NCBI GenBank assembly: GCA_024741835.1
Contig: JAENRP010000165.1
Span: forward strand, 32,581-96,580
DNA from: Diplocarpon mali
Taxonomy: Eukaryota; Ascomycota; Leotiomycetes; Helotiales; Drepanopezizaceae
Length of the DNA: 64,000 bases
Reading direction: 5' to 3'
The stretch's first letter is position 1. Each line of letters opens with the position of its first letter. Position numbers and translations under genes: made by a program. Positions 35,295-49,300 of the stretch are shown piece after piece. Below the pieces are notes generated by a model. That model made no database searches, was not told where the DNA came from, and was given only the letters and a program-made list of their open reading frames with translations.

Positions 35295-38200
35295 TCAATG
35301 TTTTTTGTATTTCTGTGCTGGCGTTAGTGATGTCCCTGCAAGGTGGGCAGCAATTGAGATCCCCCCACTTACTGCTTCAGCTCTCTGAAGATGAATCGGG
35401 TCCAGCGAATTGGTGGCACCCATCAAGATTTGGCCACCTGCTCTGGCAACACCAATAGCAGGCCTCAGAATCACGGTTGGTGCGTGTTTTCGCACGGTTC
35501 GCAGAACCCCTGCTGCGTTGCCGCCTTCCATCGCCTCGCCCGGTACTGCGATGATGGCATCTCGTGCTACGACCAGATCACGCTGCAGTCCTGCATACCC
35601 ACCGCGAAGACCCTGGAGAACACCGACTGGTTGATTGGCGTAGAGACTGATTTGTTTCTTCTCTTCGTCGTATTCATCGCCATCCGCAGCAGTGCCCGAC
35701 GATTCTGATGTCGGGCCAAGAAAGTCCTCTGCACCCTGTAGAACCGTCTGGACACCAACAGCAACTTTTGCACCGAGTTTGACAAGTTCAGTACCAGTTG
35801 TTTTTGCAAATGCGGTGGCTCCCTTGGATATGCTGCGCACGATCCGCCCATCTTTCTTATACTCACGCATGGGCACCATGACGAGATGTCGGAAACCTCC
35901 GCCAACGTTCACAAGCGACCTGACGGGAGCTAGTCCCGCGAGGATACCAGGGAGCTGATTCCGTTTGATGTCGGGCATCCATATATCGTTCAAACATTTG
36001 CCAAGCTTGTCGAAACCACATATGCCGTAAATAATCGTGTGGCGGAGGACCATGTCTGCTTCATCCAGAATCAGGAAGTTCATGAACTCTGTCGTGTGGC
36101 CAGAACGGAGCCCTGCATAATCGACTCTCTTTGGCTTGAAGTCCAACTTGACCTGTACCGAATTCACTTCCACTCTTTGAAGGAAAGGCACGTCACCTGG
36201 CGAAGTGTGTACTGGAGCTGATTCATCCTTAAACTCGAAAAACCTGGTGATGAAATCAAGGGCATCCTGGTCAACATGGAGTCGGAGTGGAAGGACCGTT
36301 GCCTTGAGGACGATCTCCGCAGCCGCCAAATCAGGGACTGGCTTCACGTTGAGGATCTCTACATGTATCATACTGGTACCGGTTTCCCTTTCGCCTGCAT
36401 CTTGCATATACGTAGCGAATTTTCTCCATGTAGATGTCGGAACATGATCAAATATCTCAAAGTCTTTGACGCGAATATCAACCGAGCTCTGGGTCTCTCC
36501 ACTCCCTGGAGGAAATGCAACAAAATCGACACTGACACCCCGAAGTTCGAAGGTAATCTTATGGTGCTTGCTTCTGTTGAGACGTAGCTTCTTGGTTTTG
36601 ATTCCCCGGGCGCCGCCTTGCCTGCTTGGTGAAGAAGACAAGAACGTTGTTGCTACGGACTCGGTCTCTGTAGCATTATCATTGAGCTCCTGGTTGATGG
36701 CAGCTGCGAGTTCACGGGGATCGCGATTTGCCGGTACACCAATGTAGATAGAATTGAATAGAAAGTCGCCAATGACAGTCTCATCATCCTCGATATCTTG
36801 CTCAAATGGTGGCCGTCTTTCTTTCCGCGCCCGTCTCTCTATTGCCTTTGACTCAACTTCTTGCACTGCTTTTGAAATCGCATCACGAGTGTGTTGCCAG
36901 TCGTAGCCATCAAAAAGATTCCAGATGATGTGCACATCACGAACACAAACCTTGAGAGGACTTTTACGGATCTTGTAAGTATTTGTTCGATCGTAAGTGT
37001 TCCTCACAGAGTTCCATCTATGCGCAGTTCCTTCCAGGATGGACCCGGTACCGAAGTGATCCTCCTGGAACTCGAGATCTTTAGGCTCGTCCTGGGCTTC
37101 GAGTGGCTGTACAAAGCTATCCAGCAAGACGCCATCGTGAGTGTCGCGGATTGTTAGCTGCGTTGAAGCCGACGAACCTCCACCTTCCTCCATGATTGCT
37201 TCATCGTACAGCTCGTCAAATTCTTTCTGACAGTAGTAAGAGTCGTAGTCAAGATCACCTGAATCACCACCTGGGAAGTCACCCTCTCCCTCCGCAAGGC
37301 CAAAGTCATCATCAAAGTTGTATTCACCTTCAGCTGTACCGAAAGCATCGCCAGACAATGATGATAGTAAGTCCTGTACGGGGATAACCTTTGTGCGATA
37401 CTTGGTTTCCTCGCTTGGAAGCGTAGGAGGCGATAGGTTGTTGAGAACGGAGATAAGCGTCTGAGTAGAATCGGCGCAAGACTCGAGAACAAACAGGTCG
37501 TCCCGGAGTTCAACATCAAATGCTCGTTCTTCTTCTCCACTTGTGGTCATATGGATAACTGCTTTTGCTGACGAGATGTAGCTGACAGAAACGTAGCCAG
37601 TGTGGCATAGATCCGCCACCTGCGTGCTTCCTCCATCGAAGGAATGTCGGCGAGGCTTTGTACTCTGTCTGGATGTAAGATGAGCCACATTGTCGATGAC
37701 AAGTATGGAAGACTTATTCAGCTCTATTGAAGCACTTGCAGTCTGATCCTTGGGAAGAACCGCTTCAAGGTGGGCTTCTGTTAAGACGACCAAAACCTTT
37801 GATGGCAGGCTCATCGGATTCATTCCCAAAATGCAGTCCCTGAGTGCAACGTCGATTGACATAGGCTTGGAGCCGAGACCGGAAGGATTTGGGGCTGCAC
37901 CCGCGTCTTGTGAAATGGTACGTGTAACTTTCCGTGTAGCAAAGTCTGTCAGTGTTGCGACAGAAGCAGTCAAACTTGCAGACACATCTTGAGAAGTGGC
38001 ATCTTCTGCCATCCCCATCAATATCATCAGCGTGGGCACGCGGTACTCGAATTTTAGGTTCCAAAGTTTGATCTTCACCACAGGTTCCATCTCATCTCCA
38101 ATAATTCGAGCCATGATAGCAGGAGCCCTGGCTCTTGGTTCTCGAAACTCCGGATCGGTCGCAAAACCAAGTAGATCTTCCGATGCATTTCGACGGGCAG

Positions 38201-41200
38201 ACACACATCCGACACTGAGCGCAATAAGTACAGGCAAAGTGATCTGTGCCACTTCAATGTCCGTGGATGATAGCTGAATCAATCCCAGTGGACTTCCGAA
38301 ATCAACATTGGCAACAAATTTGTGAACCAGAATCAAAGACAGCAACCCCGGTCGATCATCTTCCGGTAAGTATTTGGCGACAGTAGCCAGTCTAGCTACC
38401 TCTTCTCCTAGCTCGGGGAGGTAGCTTAGTTCTTGGAGTCTGCCAACTCGAGTTTCGAAGCCGTCAACAGTAAGCCTCACGACGGCACCCTGTTTACGCT
38501 GTCGTAAGAGTGTCTCCAGCAAGATATCATCGTCCTGGTCGTATTTGGCTTTTGACGGTGTGATGAGTGAGAGCAGCCGATCCAAGTCAGCATCTTTTGG
38601 GGTTGGTAGATACTCGATGCGCGTTGAGGTGATGTCCGCGCTGATCGCCGGGTCTTCGTTGGACAGTCTAATATGTGGGCCGGACAACCTGATCTTTTGA
38701 ATCGAGACACCGATACCTTCATCTCGAGTGACCAATTTGATTGCCGAAGTCTCGACCCCGATACTACACTCTGTACCTACCAAGTCAAGGATGAGCCCTC
38801 CAATCCTGACATCCGCTTTGTTCTGCGCTGTCAACGACACATCTTCGGGTTGGATAGGTGTTTCAAATCGTACCCCTCGAGCTTTTGGCTTACTTGGGCT
38901 ATTAGCAGTGACAGTTGCGTTCGATGCCATCGAGCTACCAAGATTTAGGACACTGCTGAGGCCACCAAACCAGCTAAATGTTTCATCAAGTCTCTGGAGA
39001 TCGATCGATACATGCAGAGGAAGAGTGACTATCGAGCACCGAGTAGTGTCATCGTTCTGCGATAGGTTCAGAGACACATCGATACCATCAGAGGCCCTCA
39101 GGTCTTTGGTTGATGCTCTATTTTGTAGACCAGCATCGAAAGATATGATGTTCTCTTGCGCATAGCCGAATATCAGCTTCTTGAGGGTCATTGAAGTCTT
39201 TGTGACGCTCTTGGATGCGTGCGATTGCACATTGAGACCGCTCAAGCGCATCTGTAATAGAACATCAGCCGGCCGTGGCACTGCCATTCTATTTGTCGCA
39301 GATTGGGCGATTGTATGATCCATAATGCCATCTAGTCTCTCGAGAAATTTAACATGGACTTCTTCGACGCTCAAGGTCAACTTTCTATCGACAGACTCAG
39401 GTGTGGAAGCAGTTGCGTTCGAATGTGATTGGACCTTGAAAATATGCTTGAGCTGACCCATAAGCTTGAAGACAAGCTTCCCGACGGATACATCAAATTG
39501 AAGTAATATCTTGCCAAGGAATAACTCAACAGCATCTGTCATGTCGACTATTGGCTTGATCTCTGGAGTAGTATTCTGCCCCGTTGATGTTGGCGGTCCC
39601 CGCTGGGCAGGGAGGTGCATAGAGAAAGCCCCAGGCATGTTAGTACAAGAGGATTGATAAGGTATATACTGGCTATCAGATAGAGAGCTAGAAACCTTGC
39701 CAGAAGAAGCATTTTCCGAATTTTCTACAATGCCTCCGGGATCGACAGCTGGCAGGTAAATGTTCACCTGATCAAGATCGAAGAATTGCTTTGTTAAGCG
39801 AGAATATTCGTCAGAAGATGCCACAGATCGCTCGTAGGCATCGTCGGAGCCTTGCGGCATCTCTGGAGCTCGTTGAATCCTTGTGGAAGCTGCTGAATTT
39901 GAAGGTCGTCTTAAATTCGACGGTGCTTGGTATTCTGCAAGGGAGGACCGCAAATTTGGCTTGGATTCATGCAGGGATTTTGGTTTTGCTGGAGCGACAT
40001 GTAAGGCATGTTCAAGATTATCTAAAAGGCCCTCCTGCACATTTTGATGGCGAGTTTTGGGACTAGCACGCGTGGATGATGGTCCCTCGCTACCGCTACT
40101 TGAATGTGTCCATCCACCAGGAATATTTGACAGTGTAGAGCGATAAGATATGGCACTCATGTACATGCTCTCCGCATCTTCGTGGCTGAACAACTGGGAC
40201 TGCTCCAGATCTTCCTCAGCTAGGGGTGTCGAAGTCTCGTATCCACGGTCGTCAAGAGCGTCCTCGGAGCGGTCACTTCTAGAATCGTCATACTGACTGA
40301 TGTGTGGGCCTCCTGGTGAATCGAGGTCTGCAGAGAGATTGTGCCGGGAAGATGAAACTCGATCACGCAAGAATCTCGAGCGTGTTCTGGTGGGTAGCAT
40401 TGATGACTGTAGCATCGAATCGGCATGGCGATCTTGATGAAGATCGGAAGAGTCGCCGGTATCATCTTGGGCTCCAGAGGGCGGCACGTGTATTGAAGCT
40501 ATTGGTGTGGAAAGGGGAGACTTGGACCGAATACTTGCGAGGTACTGCCTGGTTGGTGGGAACGAAGGTTCCCCCTCTTCCCTATAGCGTTCTTGAAAGC
40601 ATTCGCTCTCGGAGACTTGGTCCAAGTACGCCAAATCTCGGTAATTGCTGCCGCCAATTTTGCTGAGGTTCGCATTACTGCCAGAAAAATTCGACGCTTC
40701 GTCATCCTCTGGAGCATCTTCGAATCTCCCACTATCGCTAACAACGACCGAGCTACGCACCGATCGTAAGTCAACGGCTAATTTCGGCGAAGAAGCTGTA
40801 GAAATTTCACCAGACAAGGTAGAGAGGCCACGGTCAGGCGAAGCCCTGGAGTCGAATGTCCGAATTTCACTCCCACGAGAGCTTAAATTAGTCTTGGAGG
40901 CCACCCTTCTATCTTCAAACATGTCAGATTGCGTAGCAGAGGGCGACGACATTGCTGAAGATCGGGCTGAAGCCGAGAAGAAATTTGCTTCATGTAAAAG
41001 GGCTCCCCTGATTTTGGATAGACAGATGAGACGTTTTCCTTCTTTACATGGGAGCTTCCAAGGTCCGCGATCTCCGGTGAAATCCTCCCCTAAGTTATGC
41101 GTAACTCCTTCGATATCGAGATTGTCCACTTTCAACTGGATAGTAACGGTATCGGTCTGGTTCGGCGAGACCCGCCTCGAAAACTCATTTGGAATATCAA

Positions 41201-41987
41201 TATCCAGGTTGAGAATTATCCCTCTAATATTGATTTGAAGTCGGTCCACGATGCCCTGAATAAACTTGGCCATGAAAGTGGGCAAGGACAGGGGAGCGCC
41301 TGTACCAAGCGGAATGTCCCCATCGTCACTTGTAATCGAGGAAGAGCCTACTTCCTGACTCCCAGACAAAATCGCGGCCTCCAGCTCTGCCTTGCCCTCC
41401 TCCGGTTCGGTCTGTAGAAATGACTGGGCAAGGTCGGCGGCCGTGGGTATGGCACAATCCACGTCTTCGTCTTCTGCACTTTCAGATTCTCTCCAAAATC
41501 TGTGTGGCTTGCTTTGGGACTCAGGGTGTGCTGGCTTTGCCGGTTTCCGTATCCGATCATGGTTCGTATAAGATGTGGGATGTGGTGTACTGGTTTCCGA
41601 CCTGGACCTGACGCGCAGTACACTTTCCACGCCATCTACCTCGACCACTATAGGACTGCTGTAAACATCCACCGGGAGAGTCAAGCGTAGGAGAAGGACT
41701 TTCGCCTTGACAAGTTCTAGGGAGGGCGGTAATTGGAGCAGTGTCTCCAATTTCTACCACGTGTGGTATCAGCTACGACATCTAGACGGTATAAGCTGTG
41801 GAGGTGTTACCTTCATCCGTAGAGCAACTTCTCGGAACTCGAAAGTGCTGTTCTTCCCCCAGGCTACGTCTAGATTCTGCAGGTCCAGGGCGTCGGTATC
41901 GAGAATCTCAATCCTTGAGAGCACATACTGGATGAGGCGCTTCGGCATAGATGATGCCTGGAAGTAGGACTGGAAGTAGGACGCCAT
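35295..41987 (-). CDS. ATG2: Autophagy-related lipid-transfer protein Atg2
   Basis: Bridge-like lipid transporter that links ER exit sites to the growing phagophore with Atg9 and Atg18. Exons 41987-41811, 41753-35373 and 35312-35295 give about 2191 residues. The N-terminal chorein-like segment is present ([20 protein letters not shown], then [20 protein letters not shown] in exon 2). The C-terminal conserved region includes [60 protein letters not shown] and [19 protein letters not shown], the last being a hallmark of the Atg2 C-terminal domain. The central part (about residues 250-650) is Ser-rich and likely disordered. The last intron (35313-35372, 60 nt) has a good donor, an ACTAAC branch site and CAG acceptor but no in-frame stop, so unspliced mRNA would add 20 residues before the final KYKKH. 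Divergent from the cytochrome b5 fusion gene. Confidence 0.96.
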
Positions 41988-43194
41988 GCTGTGGGATTTC
42001 GTCTGATGTAACGAGAGCAGAACGTCTCGGAGAACCGAGTAGAGCAGAGTTTCCGTCTGCTAACCGTGGCAGACGATATGCCCTCCTGCCTCGTGCGGAT
42101 CACGGTCTCGTGAACAATATTGAGCGACACTCACTGACTCGCAGGCTCGTGTTCATGGTCATGGAAGTTATAGAAGCTGCCCTGTAGGCGGCGGGGGTGG
42201 GCGTATCTGTTGTATTGCTGGGACTCGTGTATTCCGAACCGAATGTCAGTGTTTCTTCACGTCACCCATCTATCCGGACCGCTTGGAATGAACGGAGACG
42301 CGCGCGCTGTGTTGTGGTGTGCTGGTCAACAAGGGAAGCATCCCGTCACCACCTTGGGTACGGAGCAGACGCCGCCGATAGTAATGTGGGGCCAGCGATA
42401 ACAGCAGGTAAGGCCCCTGGAGGTAGGGGGTAGGGTAGAGCACCTTTGTGTCTCGTGAGCCGATACTGTGCCGACAGAGTGCAAGATGATGCGCTCTCCT
42501 GCTCTCCTGTCTCCATGATGACATTCGAAGCCGAACATCAAACCCGTATCACGAGCTTGTTGCCAACTTTCCGGTTGGTCCATTCTGTCGATGATCCACA
42601 CCGTTTCTCCAAGAGTATCTGCGGGAACCTGGCATCTCTCCAGGCTGCATCTGCCTGTCTTCGTTTGGTCTGGTCTACTCGGGGCAGCTGTGTTTACCTG
42701 ATAGAGGATGCGACATGTCTGGTATTCCGGTAAATCCCAAGGCGCCTACAGATACACGTCTGCGGAGGTACTCGGTCCACATCACCCAAGCATCCGCTGG
42801 ACCATTACATACCTTCAGTCGGGTACCGAGCTAGCTGTCTACACAGCACGTCGCCGCACCCAAAGCACATGTACTCGAAGCAGCATTCTGCACAGGACAG
42901 AGATTACCTTGCCAGTATAGCAGACCGGCGTGCTCCGGGCTCAGTAATGGAATCTTGCAGATCGGTTCCGCGAGCCTCGGCTTAGAACACAACTGGGGTA
43001 ACCAGGATCCGGGGTAAGGTAACTCCAGTTATTCTCGGTACCGTGTATGGGCCGGGGACGAACCAACCTATGCTTCACTTTATTCCCATTCTACTGTCTG
43101 TCTACATATCCTGTCGCCCCCTGCTTTCTTTTCCTCCAGAAGTTGTCCCTAAATCAAGTCCTTGGCAAACCTCCCCTTGGTCGGATTCTACACC
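41988..43194. other. Divergent intergenic region, ATG2 and cytochrome b5 fusion
   Basis: About 1.2 kb between two start codons facing away from each other. Open frames up to 95 residues occur on both strands without family signal. Promoters and leaders of both genes must lie here; I see no convincing factor site. Confidence 0.5.
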
Positions 43195-45127
43195 ATGCCG
43201 CACAAGACTCTAACCCGCGACGAGGTTGCCAGGAACAACACCGAAGAATCGCTCTGGTTTGTCATTGACAGCAAAGTCTACGATGTAACAGACTTCGTAG
43301 ATGCACATCCCGGTGGGGAAGCCGTACTCAAGCAAGGTAGGCCTCCCAGGATTCCGGCAATCTGCCCAGACAGGCCATGGCTCATAAGATCGTAGTCGCC
43401 GGCACAGACGCAACCGAACCTTTCTACAATCTCCATCGCCAGGAAGTCCTGCAGAAATATTCGAGCTTGTGTATTGGTACCCTCGATGGCGAGAACTCCA
43501 AGGTTATTGAGCAAAAGCCAGGAGACCTAAGCCTAGTTCCGTATGGGGAGCCGACATGGCTCACTCCACAATTCAAGAGTCCATACTTCAAAGACAGCCA
43601 CCGAAAACTGCAGAAGGCCATGCGAGTGTGGACCGATACTGAACTTTACCCGGTAGCTCAAGAGTGCGAGAAATCCGGCAAGCATATCCCGCAGGGGCTT
43701 ATTGATAACATGTCGAAGAATGGCATTCTTCACATGCGAATTGGGCCCGGAAAGCACATGTATGGCATGGATCTGCTGGGCGGATTAATGAAGGGAGAGG
43801 AATTTGACTACTTCCACGATATGATCGTTACTCAAGAGATGGTACGTGCGAATGCAAGAGGCTTCCAAGACGGAAACATGGCTGGGATGACTATCAGTCT
43901 TACGGCTGTCTTACAATTTGCAAATGATGAATCTTGGAAAAACAGAATCGCCGGGGAGGTCTTCTCTGGGAAGAAAAAGATCTGTCTTGCTATCACAGAA
44001 GCATTTGCTGGCTCGGACGTCGCCGGTATCCGTACCACAGCAGAGAAGACGAACGATGGGAAGCATTACATCGTGAACGGAACTAAGAAATGGATTACAA
44101 ATGGTGTTTGGTGCGATTATTTCGTGACCGGTGTCAAGACAGGTACGATTCCATGCTCAATCTTTGGTCATTTCCTCTCTGGTACCTCTCATGGGCTCGC
44201 TTACCGGCGCTTCTCGGATCAACATCCAAGGCCCCAGCTTGTGCAGAATTCCCTCGGCCGGGGCCGATTGATCTGATACTAAGTATCGGTACAGATAAGG
44301 GGCTCTCTGTTCTACTTATTGAAAGGGGCGAAGGGGTAGAGACATCTGCGATCAAGACAAGTTACTCCCCTGCTGCAGGTACGGCTTATGTGACCTTCGA
44401 CAACGTCAAAGTCCCTGCGGAGAACCTACTTGGTATCGAGAACAAGGGGATCCACGTCATTCTTTCCAACTTCAACCATGAGCGATGGATGATGGCTTGC
44501 GCCGTGATCCGCTCGAGTCGGATTGTGACCGAGGAGTGCATGAAATGGAGTAACCAAAGATTGGTCTTTGGAAAGAAGCTGATCGAGCAGCCTGTGATTC
44601 GGCAAAAGTATGCTACTTTGTCTTATTGTATTTTGGCACGAACTGACGATCTAGACTCGCCAAAATGATTGCTCACTGCGAGGCGAACCAAGCATGGCTA
44701 GAAAACATTACCTACCAAATGACAATGATGCCTTACGAGCAACAATCCACTCATCTAGCAGGACCAATCGGTCTGCTTAAGATGTTTGCTACCCGTTCTG
44801 CGCACGAAATCGCTGACGAGGCCGTGCAAATATTTGGTGGACGGGCTTTGACTCAATCTGGCATGGGAAAGACTATTGAAATGTTCCATAGGTACGTTCT
44901 TATCGTTCGCGTAGTATTTTCATTAGCATTTTTGGCTTCGTCCGTGGCATAGGATCAGTCTGATTTGCCTATAGAACTTATAAATTCGATGCTATCCTTG
45001 GTGGGGCAGAAGGTAAGACTTGTGCCACTCTATGAATGACCACGCAGCGCTAACAAAAGTCGCAGAGGTTCTAGGGGATTTGGGCGTAAGACAGGCGCTA
45101 AAGAACATGCCTCGTAGTATGTTGTAA
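43195..45127 (+). CDS. Cytochrome b5 domain fused to acyl-CoA dehydrogenase
   Basis: Fusion enzyme of about 512 residues. Exons 43195-43336, 43396-44142, 44295-44607, 44655-44891, 44975-45012 and 45066-45127 close in frame. Residues 1-80 form a cytochrome b5-like heme domain: WFVIDSKVYDVTDFVDAHPGG supplies the first heme His (about 38) and TEPFYNLHRQEV the second (about 61). The rest is an FAD-dependent acyl-CoA dehydrogenase: signature ICLAITEAFAGSDVAGI, flavin/substrate strands YIVNGTKKWITNGVWCDYFV, YVTFDNVKVPAENLLG, and the C-terminal DEAVQIFGGRALTQSGMGKT plus AILGGAEEVLGDLG. Such fusions are known in fungi; the heme domain may take electrons in place of or alongside ETF, which is inference. 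No mitochondrial presequence or obvious PTS1 (ends PRSML). Substrate chain length unknown. Start ATG at 43195 is the first usable. Confidence 0.92.
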
Positions 45128-46327
45128 GGCTCAAACTAGCTGTAGAAGGAAATGCCTTCTTCGTGTAGGTATGTTTTGAATATCATGTGTGCCAAAATGA
45201 AGGGGTTCTTAGGGATTCTGAGGATCTAGACATTTTCCCCCTGATGGGTAATCTCACCAATTATCAAATATTATATTGCCGAATCACCGAATATACCTAG
45301 GCTTAGCCATTACCAGAAACTTGATCAAACATGGCTGAGATTCCGAGCCAATAGCTGATTATTATACTCAAATCGGCTTTGGGTGAGTGGATCGGAAGGG
45401 CTAACAGCGCTCACGACTCCGGCCCGTAGTAATCAGGTTTAATACGCTGCGACCCGGTGCAATCGTTGAGAGATGAATCTGGGAGGCAAGGCAATAGATT
45501 TAGCGATGGGTCTCGGTGGTGTTAAGCCTCCTGTAATAGCGCAGTTCCGAGTATTTGGTGATGCTGCAGTACCCCAATTGTCAATTATCGCAAGGCAATG
45601 CTACTTAAAATCTGTGCAGAACGCAAGCCAGTTAGCAAGGTACTAAAGGCTAAGAATTAGGTGCTAGGAAGGTAGGTCAAGAAGATTAGGATTAGAGTTA
45701 GTCGTGCCTGTGGTCCCCTGCCCTGCGGGTGGTGGCTTGTTCAAAAGTGCTTCTACGATTATCCCGGGGGAATGGAGGATAGCATGGGGCACACAGTAAG
45801 ATTCCCTCGCATTGGGGATGTGATCATTACTTAAGCCCAAGGCCTGTTAGCCTTTGAAAATGTAGAGCTTACCTTACATATAATTTGTAGTTGGAAAAAT
45901 GCGTCGTTAGAACATTGTTTTGATTTCGGACCCACCCCCGAATCGTACTGTGGTAAATATAAATTAGAGCGAGCTAGCCGCTAATCCTAATCAGGCGAAA
46001 TAGGCTAGCGGCGAATCATTTCGACACCCATTCCATGCACATCAGGCCTTCTCGAAAAAAACCGGCCTTTCGATCTGCCAGGTCGCGTCCGCTCTGAAAC
46101 CTCGACACTTCTACATTTCGACATTCCGACAACCGCGCCGCAACAACTCTATGGAATCCTTGACTCAACTCCGGTAGTCAATACCTGACTGGGACACCTT
46201 CGGCTCTGCGATCTTCGTCAGCCGCCCGGGAAGAGTCGCTCGCACCGTCATTCGAGTATCTTCCCACATCGTCAACAGCGCGCCCACGCGCATCACGAAA
46301 GTCGAGCCCACCATCGAATCCGACAAA
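45128..46327. other. Intergenic, no gene recognised
   Basis: About 1.2 kb between the acyl-CoA dehydrogenase stop and the nucleoporin start. AT-rich patches lie around 45250-45300 and 45880-46000. No gene, tRNA or known repeat is visible; the last few hundred bases are probably the nucleoporin promoter and leader. Confidence 0.5.
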
Positions 46328-49300
46328 ATGGATACGCCACAGCGAGCGAACGCGGCGCAGATGGCCGCGAGGCAGTTGAAGGCGAAGCCCAAGGGCAGAC
46401 TCCAGAACAGCCGCCAAAACACTGCCTTCAGCTCACGACCGGATTCCTCAGTACAATTTGCACCAGCAGCGCAAAGCGGAGGAGGCCTATTTGGAGGAAG
46501 CGTACAAGGCGCTGGGACATTCGACTTCTCTGCACCCGGGGGGTTGAGCATGCCTACGCCATCCTTTCCTTCCTTTGGAAGCAATACATCTTCGTCTTCA
46601 GGCGTATCTCTTTGCGAGGGGCGCTTCCCTGGAGACGATAGGGCCACAAAGAGACAATTTGGAGGATCCTCGACAATCCAGCCGAGTCAGCCTGCTTTTC
46701 AAGCACCGAATGTGTTCGGCCAAAGTCAACCTAGCCCGTTCGGAGCCGCTCCACAGCCAACCCCTCCCTCTGGAAATATATTTTCATTCGGCGGTTCCAC
46801 GCCAATTCCTGGAAATAGTTTCAGCCAGGAAATTGCGCCCGCTAGTAATCCCTTCTCATTCGGTGGTGCATCGCAGTCTGCAACAGCCAGTCCTGTGGCT
46901 AGCTTTGGATCTGGGCAGGCAGATAGTAAGCCTGCAAGCATCCTTTTTAATTTTGGCCAGCAATCTGCGCAAACTCCCGCATCTAGCACACCCTTCACAT
47001 TTGGCTCGTCTGCTCCGCAAGAAAATCAGGCGCAAGCATCAAGTGGGATCTTCAATTTCGGTTCAGCACCACAGCAGGGGAAACCAGCTACACAGCCTCA
47101 TGCATCGTCAAATTCGCCCTTCAATTTTGGCTCTACTACACCACAGGAAAGTGCCAGTGTGCAGGCTCAGGTAACATTCAACTCGCCATTCAAATTTGGT
47201 TCCACTGCGGCAAAGGAGGCACCTATTGCGCAGTCTCCAGCACCGACAAAATCACCTTTTAAATTCAACTCCACTAAAACACAGGATACACCTAGTGCCC
47301 AGTCCCAAAACTCACTATTCAACTTTGGCTCTACTAAAACACAAGAGAAGCCTCCTGCACAGTCTGAAGCATCGTCAGATTCGCCATTCAAATTCGGCTC
47401 CACTACAACAACGGAGAAACCTGCAGCTTCCCCTTTCATGTTCAGTGGCCAGAATGCGGCCACAACCTCTCGCTCAAGTGTAGACTTTGAGTCAGCGCCA
47501 TCAACTGGGGCTCCTTCCAGCGGCCTTTTCAAATCCCCCGACAAGGCACATCCTACGAGTGCTCTCGTGCCATCGAACCAGCAGATTGCTCCAGCAAATG
47601 ACCTTTTTGGAAAATCAAACTCTGGGTCTGCGGCGACCCAAGACTTGTCTAAGAATGGACCACAGAGCCCTGCGGCTTCTGCAGCGGCTTCTTCAATTAG
47701 CAACTTTTTTGGTTCACAGGACAAGTCCCAAGCATCAGCAAAGACAGACTTCTTTGGGACGTCCACTCAAGCTTCGTCAACGCCTAAACTGCCAGAAGAG
47801 CAGAAACTTGTTTCGAATCCTAGCATTTTCAGTGGCCTTAATAAGCCAGCCAACACCAGCAACCTCTTCAATAATACTAACCCCCAACCGCCCCCCTCAA
47901 CAAACTTGTTTGGCAGCTCAGTGCAGACCTCTCCTGCGAAACCAGGCTTGTTTGGAACTCTAAACAAGCCAGTTGACGAATCAGTTAAAAATACCGTGAT
48001 CAACGGTAGCAGCTGTAACAGCAATGCCACCCCGGAGCTGAACCCAACTGTCTTCTGTAAATCTAGCAGCTCAATTAGCCTGTTTGGTCAACCGCAGCCC
48101 TCTGTAAGTTTTCTTGTTCCACACAAGGGCAATTCAGTCTATGCAACAAGGATGTGCATATTCCTCACCTTCCTGCACAGTAGCAGTTGTGTTTGATTGG
48201 TTTTCTAGTCTCCTCGCTAATAGTATCTAGGAAAATTCTAGTAGCAATGCTGTCACGCCAACTTTCTCTTTTGGGTCTACCTCCTCTGCTCAACCAGTTA
48301 CTTCAAGCAACATATTTTCTTCAGCGAAGGCAGTGGCTGCGCCCATTGATACAACTCAAAAAACCTCCAGTGAGCTGGTTCCTTGCGTTACCGAAGTGAC
48401 GAGGAGCCCCCAACAGGAAATCCAGCAACCAAACACAGCGAAACCCGACAGGCCCATTCCCGATGTTTTCAACATTACAGACGATCAGATTAACGCTTAC
48501 CTGCCTCCGGGGCTGGACGAGTTTAGTCGGGTTAGATACTCCACCCAATTCCGAATAAAGTCCATGAATAGTGGCTTAGCTGAGCTATTCAGCTCCATTG
48601 ATGAGAACTCTGACCCATCCAATGCCTTGGCTCGTTATATTGCTTCCAGAAAGAGGATCATCGATGAATGGCGCGAGTACGAGGAAAAGCACAAGAGCAG
48701 CCTTACAAATGGCGAGAGTCCGACCAAACTCCCTCGACAGATCGCGTTGCCCGCCTCCATGCAGCCAACTCATTCCACTACAAAGCGTAAGCTTACTGAA
48801 GACGAGGACCAAGAGAACGAGAATCCTAGCAAGAGAGCGAAGGAGCAGCTGGCACCCTTGCAAGCTTTATCCTCTGCTTCATTCCCGGCCGCTCCCTCTA
48901 CAAACGGAAACTTTGAGCCAAACAGCCAGAGCACTGGAATACCCAGCAAAGCTTTGCAGGGCAACAGCTCGCCTTTGAAGCCTGCCTCAGCATTTAGTAC
49001 AAATATCCCTCTCACACCAACCCCCTCCACCTCTAAGAACAAAAGAAAGGCCGAGGATGAATTGACAAAGGATACAGAGGAGGCGAGTCCGTTGCGACAG
49101 ATCAAGACTCCCAGACTGAACGGGGCCATTGCCGCATCCAACACGTCAAACATATTCAAGAACATCCTTGACAGCCCATCCAAAATCAGCAGCCCAAGCA
49201 AATCTCCAGAAAAGAAACTGGCGCCTCTACCAGACGCGAAGGACAATACTCTCCGATCCAATCCATTTGTGAATCTACCGGTCCCTGGCTCACCTGCAAA

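Noticed and set aside
43162..43194. Eleven-codon upstream extension of the cytochrome b5 fusion
   Set aside because: It would begin at a TTG; the ATG at 43195 begins just before the heme domain and is the ordinary choice.
45665..45700. TTAGGATTAGAGTTAG, reminiscent of telomere repeats
   Set aside because: Units are irregular and not TTAGGG; no array, so an interstitial telomere is not supported.
47167..47766. Antisense frame of 199 residues in the nucleoporin gene
   Set aside because: Produced by the periodic FG-repeat codons; no independent motif.
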